Shown: one piece after another, positions 26,901 to 32,496 of the stretch
How positions within the stretch are numbered: position 1 is the stretch's first letter
Layout of the letters: each line of letters opens with the position of its first letter
Source of the DNA: a virus
Reading direction: 5' to 3' (one strand)
Length of the DNA stretch: 40,254 bases
Virus record (IMG/VR): IMGVR_UViG_3300029309_000074
Span: 1 to 40,254 of that record
Translations under genes and position numbers: made by a program
Notes under the pieces: model-generated
The model's database searches: none
What the model saw: only the letters and a program-made list of their open reading frames with translations
What the model was told of the DNA's origin: nothing

Positions 26901-28692
26901 TTCAACAGAAGGAGAAAAAGCAAGTCAGTCCCGTATGGTTGAGGCAGCTAAAGGAAATCTTGCCGACTTAGATTTTGAACTCACGGCTCTAAAAAGCATG
27001 AATGTTTTTGGGGACGAACTAGAGACTAGAGTAATTCAAGATCTTCTTACGGAAAAAGTTTCTATCAGAGACCTCAACGCAAAACTAGAAGAGGCAGGAA
27101 CTGTAGCTGAACAACTACTTAAACTAATTGAAAAAGGACAAGACAAAGCAAAAGCTTCTGATCAAATCCTCTTACAACTCGCTGGTCTTGGTATAGAGAA
27201 ATCATTACTAGCAGGTGCTACTGTAAAGGAAACGCATGATATATTGCTAGGTTTTGGTGGTAGGTTAGCCTCTGCTGCTGATGGATTTTTCAAAATTGGG
27301 CTATATAATTTTGAGCTAGGCTTCTTAGAAGAAGCTGCCAGAGATGAGATTAGAAGAGGTATTCGAAACGGCAAATACTCCAGCAGGCTTGTTAAAGAAG
27401 GCAACCGGCTAGTCCCCTCAAGCTCCATGAAACAGGAAGCAGCGGAGATTGTAAAAGATACTGCGCAATCTTACAGCCGCGCCCTGCCAGTCATTAAAGA
27501 ACTACAGTCAGGTCAAACAATTTTCAAAGGTTTAGGAACAGTAGCAGGACCTTACATAAGATTCGCTGCGGATGTTCCTAGAATGTTCTTAGGAGGATTA
27601 GCTAGGATTCAACAAGAAAGAAGTTCTGATAATCCTGTCATAAGAAGAAGAGGTGCCAAAAGAGCGAGAGGTTATTTATATACAAACGCTTTTGCATATG
27701 GTGTGTCAAAAGGATCATCCATGTTGTTGTTCGGATTAGATGATGAAGATGAGGACACAGCGCTTCGTGCAATGCAGCCTTCGTGGATGAAGAAGTCCAG
27801 CTTTGGTATATTTAAAATAGCTAACCAATACTTTACCATAGATTTCACATACCTTAATCCATTTGCTATCATCCAAGATCCTTTTATTCGAGCATCAGAA
27901 ACACTATTGCGAGGTGGTTCTGTGTTAGATATATTCGGAGATTTAGTAATAGGACGTGAAGGAGACTCAAGAGATTTCACCGGACTGGCAGCACCCTATG
28001 CGTCTGAACAGATATTGTTCCAAGCATTTGTCAGATTCGTCTTCAATAAAGATAGGTATGGCAACAAAGTATCTTTTGAATCATCCGGTGTAGCCGGACT
28101 AGGAAAAAGGTTTTCTAATCTTTTCAGAGATGCGTTCCGGCCAAGGCTTGTGGGAGCCATGTATGATTCGGCCAAAGCATTTTTCGGGGAAGAAAAATCA
28201 GGAAGACCCTTTGAATCTCCAGTAGGTCATTTGGTAAAAGAAGCTTTGCCTATAAAACCATACCCAATTGATATTGATAAAGGTTTCCAGAATTACATGG
28301 TGGGCCACATGCTTCGGTATAATGAGAACAACAGAAAATTTAAAACAGAGATCACGCAAAAGAAAATTCTTTCAGCAGCGCAAGTTCGTAGAATCTACGA
28401 TCAGTTTGCGAAAGAGCGCATTTCATTGAACAATGAATTAAAACAAAACTTAAGAGGTTTTGAAAAACTTGGTCTGTCAAAGGACAGAATAAAGCAAATT
28501 GCTTCAAGCAGAAATGTCAGTGCGCAAAGACTACAAGATCTCAGGTTAGGTTTTATGAATAGACCTATACCAACAGTTCCAACTGAAGATGCCTTAGATG
28601 CCCTCGGTAAAAATGGAAAGATAAGAAAACAAATTCTCAAAGAGAAGTATGAGTCTGATTACCCAGATCTTAAAATTAAAATAGAAAGATAA
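17965..28692 (+). CDS. Giant polyvalent virion protein (zincin, degenerate zincin, ADP-ribosyltransferase-like, conserved C-terminal region)
   Basis: 3575 aa, a quarter of the window, uninterrupted. Regions in order: mixed helical part (1-540); Gly/Ala-rich hydrophobic stretches near 545-575, 705-730 and 820-840, possibly membrane-active; a charged low-complexity linker (about 895-1012); a Ca-site-like DADGDG at about 1194; zincin HEYIH at 1712-1716 with DEFLAH near 1768-1773; a second, decayed zincin (NEEQGH, 1946-1951); an ADP-ribosyltransferase-like domain with AHGS (2145-2148), GVYFT (2170-2174) and KEQVLAVWD (Glu2339); then long helices and a segment FYFRNMFGNGGY near 2940, typical of phage polyvalent proteins. 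Known relatives enter the host with the DNA and protect it or modify host targets. Confidence 0.75.
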   Translation: MSDTSDRKLSFEETPFSEWASKNVYEDPVEEASRYIEDLRGEYLNAGLLTEEVETDLRNNLSRSLASRGLLTEENLKEVSLKIDSYSRPSLLEDATFVKDNVSEAMEFTPEEEEKLATFITAGGVENVENPEDLIEIQEIVRSKKEKHLVDLYDRGELIAGSYYDKEGNRQFLGGKVPEGKTELDVIRENADFGVLPTDFAALKILRREDPLRGNLMQYEIKKRLEAEEQVKVFLDSKDTLQDTTIIAQFEALARDLGSSSSWEWDDKAYDATGDWLGDIGMGIKKAWNFVSFDKEEFNEVESKIAYEEMREDFQERVAETKQNLVGTLTKRTNLDPEIVEDVVEDITTRLAFNGSPDLGIDPVFKFTDKTEDLGNNVIRTNYSGVLVQSDLNFKPQLFNRALKQAGLSDEEIRIQEQIRQLNNASTWEQTDEFLSNNEEYAEKWTEAVIDGKRRGLSNNQITEKFVADEDPDVKFSGLVISAKHSFTTLLYGVGAVFGTEWGQQGLLANAEEQANNRQLANVFGIEMGVFQDLGEQVTPLLTDALVTGVGALAAPYTAGGSAVGVGLYFSAKTSATVAARAAVKSMFSSTLKQVSRKTVGKKVETESLRAAAKRIAATELGSDLSGRQILQAYKLYNNTAVKSLGIKSAIFVPAATRSGAYTYGSIYSTVESDLKKKYLNEDGQWAEGWSEERVRQEAHSLAFRGGLTAGVVTGAITTAMGSIGGGKFGGLENAYLKGVSMQQMKNLTNKIAGVSSDAAFKKLFSKSIRKVFVEKGLAGAGNIIRGAAGEGFEEGLDEFVNGIIEDSWTNKSRSFRSRVEAAAHGALLGALLGGASPALGALSRNVGPEKLRSLFTNKEALLELEEKVTADFKGRLSPEQLTRFEKLQEVAPLTAEEEAKQRKKFVEQDQAREEDSEDTPAEEQSRMDSRIDSEAPVESEEISEEEAEREAEQLNFNFAQRVQEGQVDRETETVEQTNRKRRKIDPEVARSEPTSAVLDGEESAVDAQVAVSNPSVAINTTLTAKQKYDRVLAEIEAKEKLYQEAKKELKERGVEGTKADKILKKQAEKDLLKAETSGAIYNPERVSFLRKEAKRVYQKEKREESRPSAIPIKETDIKSIEDLVDSGYPVSFISEHLEQLGIALESDDPNYLRAVAAELRKRIRDKYPVIKRKLPDGGAKLPNTLARSGTVMLDADGDGIFNNDPEGMLTLLQNNIAIPVTREQFESPTRNPAFEFKEEEDGSLFVVDVMVPVKGGLISARTAFDRVGVFKSDYSFFKQLTRQLKNLIENVKLPDENKKFSDPFAENPNAKISLQDLLAKVKDLNRMKSIMAGRGLNHDFLVSAAAALSLRLQADIYAFAEQLQNPETKVSAPLPSIATNINDVAAFFNKQKDERVSKTRRDFASLMDPNTKVHERPDFSAEEAVDNSDTYTPPAADPLPAMSESALLSFLNSKFDDAEVILDEDSDLSDELKMMLNEQMFGGKQTTNDYSSLKLFETLMTFLASGQGASNEPAFELQKRLKLSSDQPNSFPLGAELFNLITILGVASPSITENISKNSELQSYVRGQLEIALDKNDSTKEITTQHVKTFYKQIREASAPLLQRSLGTAKKIKTTRRKNETALEELGLVDGDPESVIAALEEIAKKGPRQLRPIAKALLKDKEFIRSVEFSIDNSVAPHAGVFFKTKSGRRVVSINLNRGNDRGLSDVLIHEYIHAFTAELIATPESFRTDAQNKAVRSLEKLRKIANKKAHEKGVALYIYGTKDIDEFLAHILTSPKFQQFVKRIQPTDKSKQNALVTAFKNIAVLVGMRKAEFIQDALELTMRAGVPEPDTKAGFMARVSDHMVRNQIDLETLAQDMGLSQQDAEAAALEAEASVYTKWAKQYVSAEVNVVIDTNSRVVAKIEDSTGSLIFNPIRAALKLRSMVSNQEIDPKKRTHILGLVLNEEQGHFAANKVVTDEQLTDVINKMSEADFETEIEEYYPLDQQEAALDRLRSSNPKVAAAEKYRMANESMVRFAQLAMRGATTNQQIAFLSTNPDLVSTFINYLKAFLHKIAYHRNVDDVSPEMKEAVNNIVRELRALESGYRPSPSAVHYNGRNGDDIITALVQQGLDTNRMVGNGAVEKETFVEFPDDPESGFFKGYAHGSENSNLTSVEQSDNNRNYGLGVGVYFTKSTQAKGGAVKGAKYDVPTDSTTSREATPKNVYRADIQLQNPLVVDSLSEGNKNRELNKMFLEGIADRYGLTPQEFIEFKQAMDGPDGSFADQNFIKLPNELVVALGRLDEDASYFGKITQLLEIVKKYDKSTQGEKVTGAAPTDAMLRLFTDITGHDGVYSRKEQVLAVWDKNAVALKSRTFRGNAPASITTETFEDADSAEDVELDLESQFGADSSIPEDLPQSSLLDQDRSLGNWLELLDVPLSDFAKADEKGFFRKIRPLIFRNQSIDYDIPIGNSLPKKIYKAGIKIFRRRADKRLVQFYDTNKAFVRETKNDLNKFQARHDSILKRENKRLSEELGVPTTIPPELISEASGSTMGTQLTEAQQDIVQGEYLNAVNEAKNLPRIEKDRAINIAEINKNKRVEQFRESNREQQIRRRDEALTALLRRSPEMYSLVVEMRDLQDRLSKKAMEVFGPTMDPSDLRLAFDFNGGIYMTRRYRMFEDNNFASKVMEDPEYADVRDRSVEFFARKIAFSKLEEVKKNEGGKPLSTEEARQKIEEQLTNKDSAHHSEGRKMMSDFVHGYRRGQVRAQLSMRQGAGNQAIVVSPAAYKNSPVLKQIMEHINDKQNIPKPLRELLGEYGTEAGIENIKMSIAHTASALSNQAFFNKMIDLGTRGDNPWLVSEEEYNRNPDKYDGWVQVAANEKGKDSEGGDGSFQPLEGMYAPLEVNRNLVDLFTNSGDNPEARHEAQNERTLFVRALGEMGQVGVGLSLAYKTLGGVGFYFRNMFGNGGYIGPMQGYYGGLKLLGKELLGMGEAAVTFSTEGEKASQSRMVEAAKGNLADLDFELTALKSMNVFGDELETRVIQDLLTEKVSIRDLNAKLEEAGTVAEQLLKLIEKGQDKAKASDQILLQLAGLGIEKSLLAGATVKETHDILLGFGGRLASAADGFFKIGLYNFELGFLEEAARDEIRRGIRNGKYSSRLVKEGNRLVPSSSMKQEAAEIVKDTAQSYSRALPVIKELQSGQTIFKGLGTVAGPYIRFAADVPRMFLGGLARIQQERSSDNPVIRRRGAKRARGYLYTNAFAYGVSKGSSMLLFGLDDEDEDTALRAMQPSWMKKSSFGIFKIANQYFTIDFTYLNPFAIIQDPFIRASETLLRGGSVLDIFGDLVIGREGDSRDFTGLAAPYASEQILFQAFVRFVFNKDRYGNKVSFESSGVAGLGKRFSNLFRDAFRPRLVGAMYDSAKAFFGEEKSGRPFESPVGHLVKEALPIKPYPIDIDKGFQNYMVGHMLRYNENNRKFKTEITQKKILSAAQVRRIYDQFAKERISLNNELKQNLRGFEKLGLSKDRIKQIASSRNVSAQRLQDLRLGFMNRPIPTVPTEDALDALGKNGKIRKQILKEKYESDYPDLKIKIER

Positions 28693-28693
28693 A

Positions 28694-28963
28694 ATGAAAG
28701 GTGTACCACACTACAAAAAAGACGGCACCATCCACAAAGGTGGTAGTCACAAGATGCCCAACGGCGAACTCCACACAGGGAAAACACATAGTTCAAGCAG
28801 TGAAAAACTTTTTCACTTCGATGAGCTAAGTCCTGCGGCTAAAAAAGTAGCTAAGAAAACTACTACCAAAAAGAAAGTTGCTAAGAAGAAAGCCTCTGAA
28901 AAGAGCAAAGCATCTTTTATGGAGATGGTGGAAATGAGAATGAAAAAAGATAAAGATAAGTAG
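28694..28963 (+). CDS. Small Lys-rich basic protein
   Basis: 89 aa. The N-terminal half has paired His/Gly/Lys motifs (YKKDGTIHKGGSHKMPNGELHTGKTH), in a pattern I have seen in small proteins of aquatic phages. The C-terminal half is histone-H1-like (AKKVAKKTTTKKKVAKKKASEKSK). The gene begins 1 nt after the stop of the giant protein. Such charge suggests binding to DNA or to the acidic surface of packaged genome or capsid. No enzymatic motif is present. Confidence 0.6.
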   Translation: MKGVPHYKKDGTIHKGGSHKMPNGELHTGKTHSSSSEKLFHFDELSPAAKKVAKKTTTKKKVAKKKASEKSKASFMEMVEMRMKKDKDK

Positions 28964-28979
28964 AAAGGAGAAACTGACT

Positions 28980-29105
28980 ATGCCAAATTACATGAAGAAA
29001 GATAAAGGCAGTAAGGCTGTCGTTATGAAAGTGATGATGAAGAAGATGAAAAAAGGAAAAAAGAAAAAAGAGAAATCTTCTAAAGACCAAACCACTTCTT
29101 ACTAA
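28980..29105 (+). CDS. Very small basic peptide with strong ribosome-binding site
   Basis: 41 aa from ATG 28980 to TAA 29103-29105: MPNYMKKDKGSKAVVMKVMM, then a Lys/Met-rich helix (KKMKKGKKKKEKS) and a short polar tail. AAAGGAGA about 9 nt upstream is the clearest Shine-Dalgarno sequence in the window, which supports a real gene despite its size. It follows the 89-aa basic protein by 16 nt and probably shares its role in binding nucleic acid or condensing DNA. Confidence 0.6.
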   Translation: MPNYMKKDKGSKAVVMKVMMKKMKKGKKKKEKSSKDQTTSY

Positions 29106-29125
29106 TTAAAAGTAAAGTCATAGAT

Positions 29126-29284
29126 ATGAGAGCATACATGCCTTGGATGAGGCGTGTATGCCCATATCTTTTGATATTCCATCAACTAGATGAACTAGCT
29201 GTGGCTAGTACAAAGCCTAGTAAAAAGGAGATCGAGGAATTAAAAACGTCCATAGCCAAAACAGTTACAGTATTTGCTCCTTAA
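29126..29284 (+). CDS. Doubtful 52-aa reading frame
   Basis: MRAYMPWMRRVCPYLLIFHQ followed by a polar helix (KPSKKEIEELKTSIAKTVTVF). It continues the rightward block and overlaps the convergent DUF1599-like gene by 20 nt. Against it: no Shine-Dalgarno sequence, and its first 36 bases form a perfect hairpin that looks like a transcription stop. I list it with low confidence. Confidence 0.25.
   Translation: MRAYMPWMRRVCPYLLIFHQLDELAVASTKPSKKEIEELKTSIAKTVTVFAP
29132..29161 (+). terminator. Hairpin at the end of the rightward late block
   Basis: Arms GCATACATGCC (29132-29142) and GGCGTGTATGC (29151-29161) around an 8-nt loop give 11 pairs in rightward RNA, one of them G-U; in the other strand that pair is an A-C mismatch. 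It lies 27 nt after the last convincing rightward gene and before convergent genes. No clear U-run follows directly, so it is not a textbook intrinsic terminator. Confidence 0.4.
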
Positions 29285-29681
29285 TAGTTTGCTCATCCTC
29301 GTTTGAGCTTTTTGTTGACGCCCTAATTAAAGCACTTGTTTTTTGCTGAAGAGTAGGGCTTTTCTTTTTGCGCTCCTCTTGAAGAAGAGCTTTAGAAAGA
29401 ATAGCATAGTTTACTATGTCCTCGCAGGCATCAGCTACGGTCTCATCAGGCACAGATAGTTGACCATCATTCACAAAACTATTTATACGCTGAACTTTAT
29501 CAAGCATACGCATCAAGATTCCCTTTACAGGGTGAACCCCAATCATAGATGAACATCGGAAGTTTGCGAACACATCTTCGGATTTCTCCCCTCCTGTGTA
29601 ATCATTGTTCTTTGCTTCCATGATCTTCCTACACTTAGCGGAAGTCTCTTGGTGTAATGTTAGAAGGTCGGGCAAGTTCAT
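29265..29681 (-). CDS. DUF1599/Nmad1-like protein (MazG-like all-alpha nucleotide hydrolase fold)
   Basis: 138 aa. Typical blocks: MEAKNNDYTGGE, DVFANFR, GILMRMLDKVQRI, DETVADACEDIVNYAILSKAL. Glu and Asp spacing across the last helices (E..D...ED..NY) is that of the DUF1599 family, which belongs with MazG-like NTP pyrophosphohydrolases and has been called nucleotide-modification-associated domain 1. A role in trimming or sensing nucleotide pools is likely. The C-terminal 40 residues are a charged tail. An 18-bp palindrome lies 30 bp upstream of its start and may control it. Confidence 0.75.
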   Translation of the reverse strand: MNLPDLLTLHQETSAKCRKIMEAKNNDYTGGEKSEDVFANFRCSSMIGVHPVKGILMRMLDKVQRINSFVNDGQLSVPDETVADACEDIVNYAILSKALLQEERKKKSPTLQQKTSALIRASTKSSNEDEQTIKEQIL

Positions 29682-29711
29682 AGTCCTGTATTGTCTGTCA
29701 TATAAATTAAA

Positions 29712-29729
29712 AGTATCCCTAGAGATACT
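29712..29729. promoter_or_regulatory. 18-bp palindromic operator-like site
   Basis: AGTATCCCTAGAGATACT is self-complementary except for one symmetric pair (positions 7 and 12). It lies 30 bp upstream of the leftward gene at 29681 and 37 bp past the end of the next gene upstream. There is no loop, so a dimeric DNA-binding protein is more likely than an RNA hairpin. Confidence 0.45.
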
Positions 29730-29766
29730 AGCAGTATGAACATCATAGAAATCTCTAACTCATTTA

Positions 29767-30054
29767 TCATTCAAATGTTCTATCTGTTACTTGATGAATT
29801 GTTCTTTCCACCCAATTGTAGTTGGGAGACCCACTGAAACCTGTCTCTCCAGTCAAAGCTAGGATGCCCCTGATAAATAGATCAAGATGTTTTTTCTGGT
29901 GAGCACGGATGCAACGAATGCTGGCCGATGGGGCGAAACAAATGATAGACCAGCCAGAAGGATTAGAATCACTATCGTCTTCTACAGCCTTAACATTGAT
30001 GCTGATTCCATTAATCTCCAGTATTTTTGATCTAGTATTCTTTGGCTCTTTCAT
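29767..30054 (-). CDS. Hypothetical protein (95 aa)
   Basis: 95 aa, not recognised. Basic start (MKEPKNTRSKILEI), strands (GISINVKAVEDD, GWSIICFAP), then a His/Lys-rich helix (IRAHQKKHLDLFIRGILAL). Soluble. Its ATG overlaps the stop of the SF2 helicase gene (ATGA at 30051-30054), so it is probably translated with the helicase and may be its partner. Confidence 0.5.
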   Translation of the reverse strand: MKEPKNTRSKILEINGISINVKAVEDDSDSNPSGWSIICFAPSASIRCIRAHQKKHLDLFIRGILALTGETGFSGSPNYNWVERTIHQVTDRTFE

Positions 30055-31442
30055 TCTGTTGTGTAGTAAGAAGAACTAAATTCACATATCTGCGAATGAT
30101 GTATCGCGTCCATGTTTTTCATCTTCCTGTTTATTGCCTGCATTACATATTCCTCGATGGAACCATCAGCCAATAAAACTTTTTGAAGAGCATCAGTCTT
30201 GGCTCCGTTGCGGTGTATCCGACCGAGGACCTGAGAGAACTCCTTAGCGTTAAAGCTAGGAGATATTAAAGACACACGAGGTCTTTCGCCGTGCGTGTCG
30301 TGCAATGAAATACCAGTTCCTCCTGTCGCAGAGTTAAGAACCAAGCAATGAGATTTATCATCTTGAAATTCTTTGATCAGATTATTCCTGACTAACTGCG
30401 GCACCTCTCCGTTTATGTAGTCACACTTCAAAAGAGAACTAAGCTCTTCAATCGAAGCTGTGTAATTCAGGAAGATTGCCACACTGTATCCCTCTTGCAT
30501 CGCTTGGTGCGCTTGATCTCTTATGTCTGGAACCTTAAGTATTTCACACTCCTGTCTGGCTTCTCCAATTCTCGTAATCATAGGCTTGTCATCCCCGTCT
30601 TCCAGCAAGTGATCGGGTATTCTGCCATACTGAATATAATCACTTATGTGACTCTCAGTCATGTCCAGCTTCTCATAAGCTTTTATGATCTTATCATTAC
30701 GAGAAAACTCTATCGGATCCACGATAACTCGATTACCTCGAAACGAATCAGGGAAATCAGAAACAGTAAGACCGTGGGTAGTTACTCCATACATACTCTT
30801 ACGCAATGCGGATAGTGCAAACTCTGGGTCTTTCATTTCAAACCCACCATGGAAACCTGCTGTGCATTTCATCTGCCTCAACCATTTCCAGTAGTTGGGC
30901 CTTCCGTAAATCGTGTTGGTGTTCGAATGCAAGCCAAGCATGTATCCGATAGAGCGCATCTCCATAGGGCTATCGCAGGGAGTACCGGACATACCATGCA
31001 CCAAATAGTTGTTTTGGATTAACGATACAAGAAGGCCAGCATTCAAAGTCCATGGCCCTTTCAGTTGATGTATCTCGTCCACAAGAACCAGCGTGTCTTT
31101 TGGAATGTTCCAACGGAAAGATTTAGAACCCGTCTTGGAAACATAATCTGTCTTCCCTGTCCGTAGTTTTTCAACATTCAAAACAAACAAGGGATTCAAA
31201 CCACACTCCCTTAACTCTCTCTGCCAAGATGGAGTTACTGCTTTAGGGCAGATAACAGCCACATTATTTATTTCTCTCTGCGGAAGATTAAGTGAGTTAT
31301 CAATTAGATCCTTAGCTATCTGCGCTCCAACGACGGTCTTACCTGTGCCCATTTGTGAGGAGTCTAAAGTAGATCTCCCATCACGTAGCACTTCTGTAAA
31401 GAAGTCCAAAGCCTCCTGCTGCGGAGGAAATAAAGTTTTCAT
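30051..31442 (-). CDS. SNF2-like superfamily 2 helicase/translocase
   Basis: 463 aa from ATG 31442 (MKTLFPPQQ); this start overlaps the upstream stop (ATGA), favoured over an ATG at 31469. Motifs in order: LFPPQQEAL (Q-like), SQMGTGKTVV (Walker A), AVICPKAVTPSW (Ia), LVLVDEIHQLK (DExH box), GMSGTPCDSP (III), then LVLNSATGGTGISLHD (V) and FSQVLGRIHRNGAKT (VI). This is the SNF2/DEAD-like core without accessory domains. It should be an ATP-driven dsDNA translocase or helicase for recombination, replication restart or removal of DNA-bound proteins. Confidence 0.85.
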   Translation of the reverse strand: MKTLFPPQQEALDFFTEVLRDGRSTLDSSQMGTGKTVVGAQIAKDLIDNSLNLPQREINNVAVICPKAVTPSWQRELRECGLNPLFVLNVEKLRTGKTDYVSKTGSKSFRWNIPKDTLVLVDEIHQLKGPWTLNAGLLVSLIQNNYLVHGMSGTPCDSPMEMRSIGYMLGLHSNTNTIYGRPNYWKWLRQMKCTAGFHGGFEMKDPEFALSALRKSMYGVTTHGLTVSDFPDSFRGNRVIVDPIEFSRNDKIIKAYEKLDMTESHISDYIQYGRIPDHLLEDGDDKPMITRIGEARQECEILKVPDIRDQAHQAMQEGYSVAIFLNYTASIEELSSLLKCDYINGEVPQLVRNNLIKEFQDDKSHCLVLNSATGGTGISLHDTHGERPRVSLISPSFNAKEFSQVLGRIHRNGAKTDALQKVLLADGSIEEYVMQAINRKMKNMDAIHHSQICEFSSSYYTTE

Positions 31443-31684
31443 CGACCAATTTGAGAGGCTGCATGCCATGTCTCAATCATCAAGAGACTATCCTTGAGCG
31501 TGTTCCTACCGGCAATGAACATCCACCTGCCCTCTTGCTGCTCGTAGATCCCCCAGTTTTCCCCCTCTTCTACTTCTCCAACGGGGTAATCAGGGAGGTT
31601 ACGCCTTACGTCCACAACTCTATACTGATTGCTGCCAGCATCTATTATGTTGTAGTGACCTCGACTTAATCTTTTTGTAATCAT
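31439..31684 (-). CDS. Small hypothetical protein
   Basis: 81 aa, not recognised; beta-rich (GHYNIIDAGSNQYRVVDVRR, ENWGIYEQQEGRWMFIAGRN) with an aromatic-rich middle, then a helix. Such short Trp/Tyr-rich beta proteins are common in phage accessory regions. The ATG sits inside the last unit of a 7-bp repeat array (31682-31716), and the stop overlaps the SF2 helicase start. Copy changes in the array would move its start relative to the upstream stop. Confidence 0.55.
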   Translation of the reverse strand: MITKRLSRGHYNIIDAGSNQYRVVDVRRNLPDYPVGEVEEGENWGIYEQQEGRWMFIAGRNTLKDSLLMIETWHAASQIGR

Positions 31685-31716
31685 CAGGCTTCAGGCTTCA
31701 GGCTTCAGGGTCCAGT
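31682..31716. repeat. Heptamer tandem repeat array 1 (CTTCAGG)
   Basis: Five 7-bp units: CATCAGG, CTTCAGG three times (31689-31709), then GTCCAGT (31710-31716). In the leftward gene direction it reads CCTGAAG. The upstream gene's stop TGA (31693-31691) and the next gene's ATG (31684-31682) are both inside the array. It belongs to one family with the arrays at 34477, 37562 and 37662. Confidence 0.8.
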
Positions 31717-32140
31717 AACCATAAACACACCTAGTGCCATTCCTGCTACAGTCGTGGGTGTCATGTAACACGCCATCAATCACAGCAGCGTAGTGTTTTG
31801 AAAGTCTGACGATTATTCTACCTTCGGGTAACTCATCGGAACTCAAATGTGTGGTGCATCCCTGCCCAACTTTCATTTTTGCTACCCAATGCCAACCCAT
31901 GTCCGTAAGAATCTGATGCATTGTATCCCTCCAGACTCCTGTTCTGGGGTGACTTCTTGTTGGTCTAGCTTTTGTAATCTTCTCAGATTTTGCAGACTCG
32001 ATAATCAAATTATAAATCTCAGTATAATTACTATCCGTGGCAATTGCCAAAGCTCTTGCTCCGCAATCTCCGGTTCTACCTTTGTAGCCTGCCTCACTCC
32101 TACCCCCATCATTGTATTTGTATTTCATTTTGGTATTCAT
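31691..32140 (-). CDS. Papain-like cysteine protease-type protein
   Basis: 149 aa. Candidate catalytic residues are Cys26 in GDCGARALAIAT (start of a helix, as in papain-like and C39-like folds), His116 in SKHYAAVIDG, and an Asp in HDTHD (127 or 130). Order and spacing fit a C-H-D triad. A middle block MGWHWVAKMKVGQGC precedes the His strand. The C-terminal end GTRCVYGYW is followed by residues encoded by a heptamer repeat array. No signal peptide is seen, so it should act in the cytoplasm. The target is unknown: protease, deamidase or transglutaminase-like chemistry are all possible for this fold. Confidence 0.6.
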   Translation of the reverse strand: MNTKMKYKYNDGGRSEAGYKGRTGDCGARALAIATDSNYTEIYNLIIESAKSEKITKARPTRSHPRTGVWRDTMHQILTDMGWHWVAKMKVGQGCTTHLSSDELPEGRIIVRLSKHYAAVIDGVLHDTHDCSRNGTRCVYGYWTLKPEA

Positions 32141-32208
32141 TTTTTGTTGTGCTTATCAAAGCACGATTGGAATCATAGAGTATCCCAAATCTTTTGTCAA
32201 TTATTTTT

Positions 32209-32400
32209 TTATTTAGGTTTTTTAAAGGACTGTTCTTTTTTCATCTCAGACCATGACAAAGGCTTGATACCTTTTTTCTCCAAGTAAATGTCGCAAGCAT
32301 CTCCGACTATTTTAGACAGACCAACAGAGGGATCTTCAAATTGCCTGCTACTGTGTTGCCCTTTGAATCTCTTGTTGTAACCACCTCGTTTGATTCCCAT
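32209..32400 (-). CDS. Small basic hypothetical protein
   Basis: 63 aa, basic at both ends (MGIKRGGYNKRFKGQH... KKEQSFKKPK), with a helical centre (VGLSKIVGDACDIYLEKKGI). Not recognised. AAGGA 8 nt before the ATG is a fair Shine-Dalgarno sequence. It is separated by 68 bp, where I see nothing, from the protease-like gene downstream. Confidence 0.5.
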   Translation of the reverse strand: MGIKRGGYNKRFKGQHSSRQFEDPSVGLSKIVGDACDIYLEKKGIKPLSWSEMKKEQSFKKPK

Positions 32401-32438
32401 AAGTTTAATCCTTATGTAACTGTCACCTCATAGATCCA

Positions 32439-32471
32439 TTACATCAACTGCTCCTATTTGATATGATGTAA
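32439..32471 (+). promoter_or_regulatory. Rightward promoter with inverted repeat over -35 and -10
   Basis: TTACAT (32439-32444), a 17-bp spacer, TATGAT (32462-32467). The sequences TTACATCA (32439-32446) and TGATGTAA (32464-32471) are perfect inverted repeats 17 bp apart, so each arm covers one promoter element. A repressor bound to both arms would block the promoter of the small rightward gene at 32497. Confidence 0.4.
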
Positions 32472-32496
32472 AGGTGTGAAGAAGGCTTCAACATTT

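Noticed and set aside
30495-30815. Rightward reading frame of 106 codons
   Set aside because: Antisense to the SF2 helicase, whose motifs are unambiguous; composition is that of a shadow frame.
31847-32287. Rightward reading frame of 146 codons
   Set aside because: Antisense to the cysteine-protease-like gene; Cys/Phe/Ser-rich without domain pattern.
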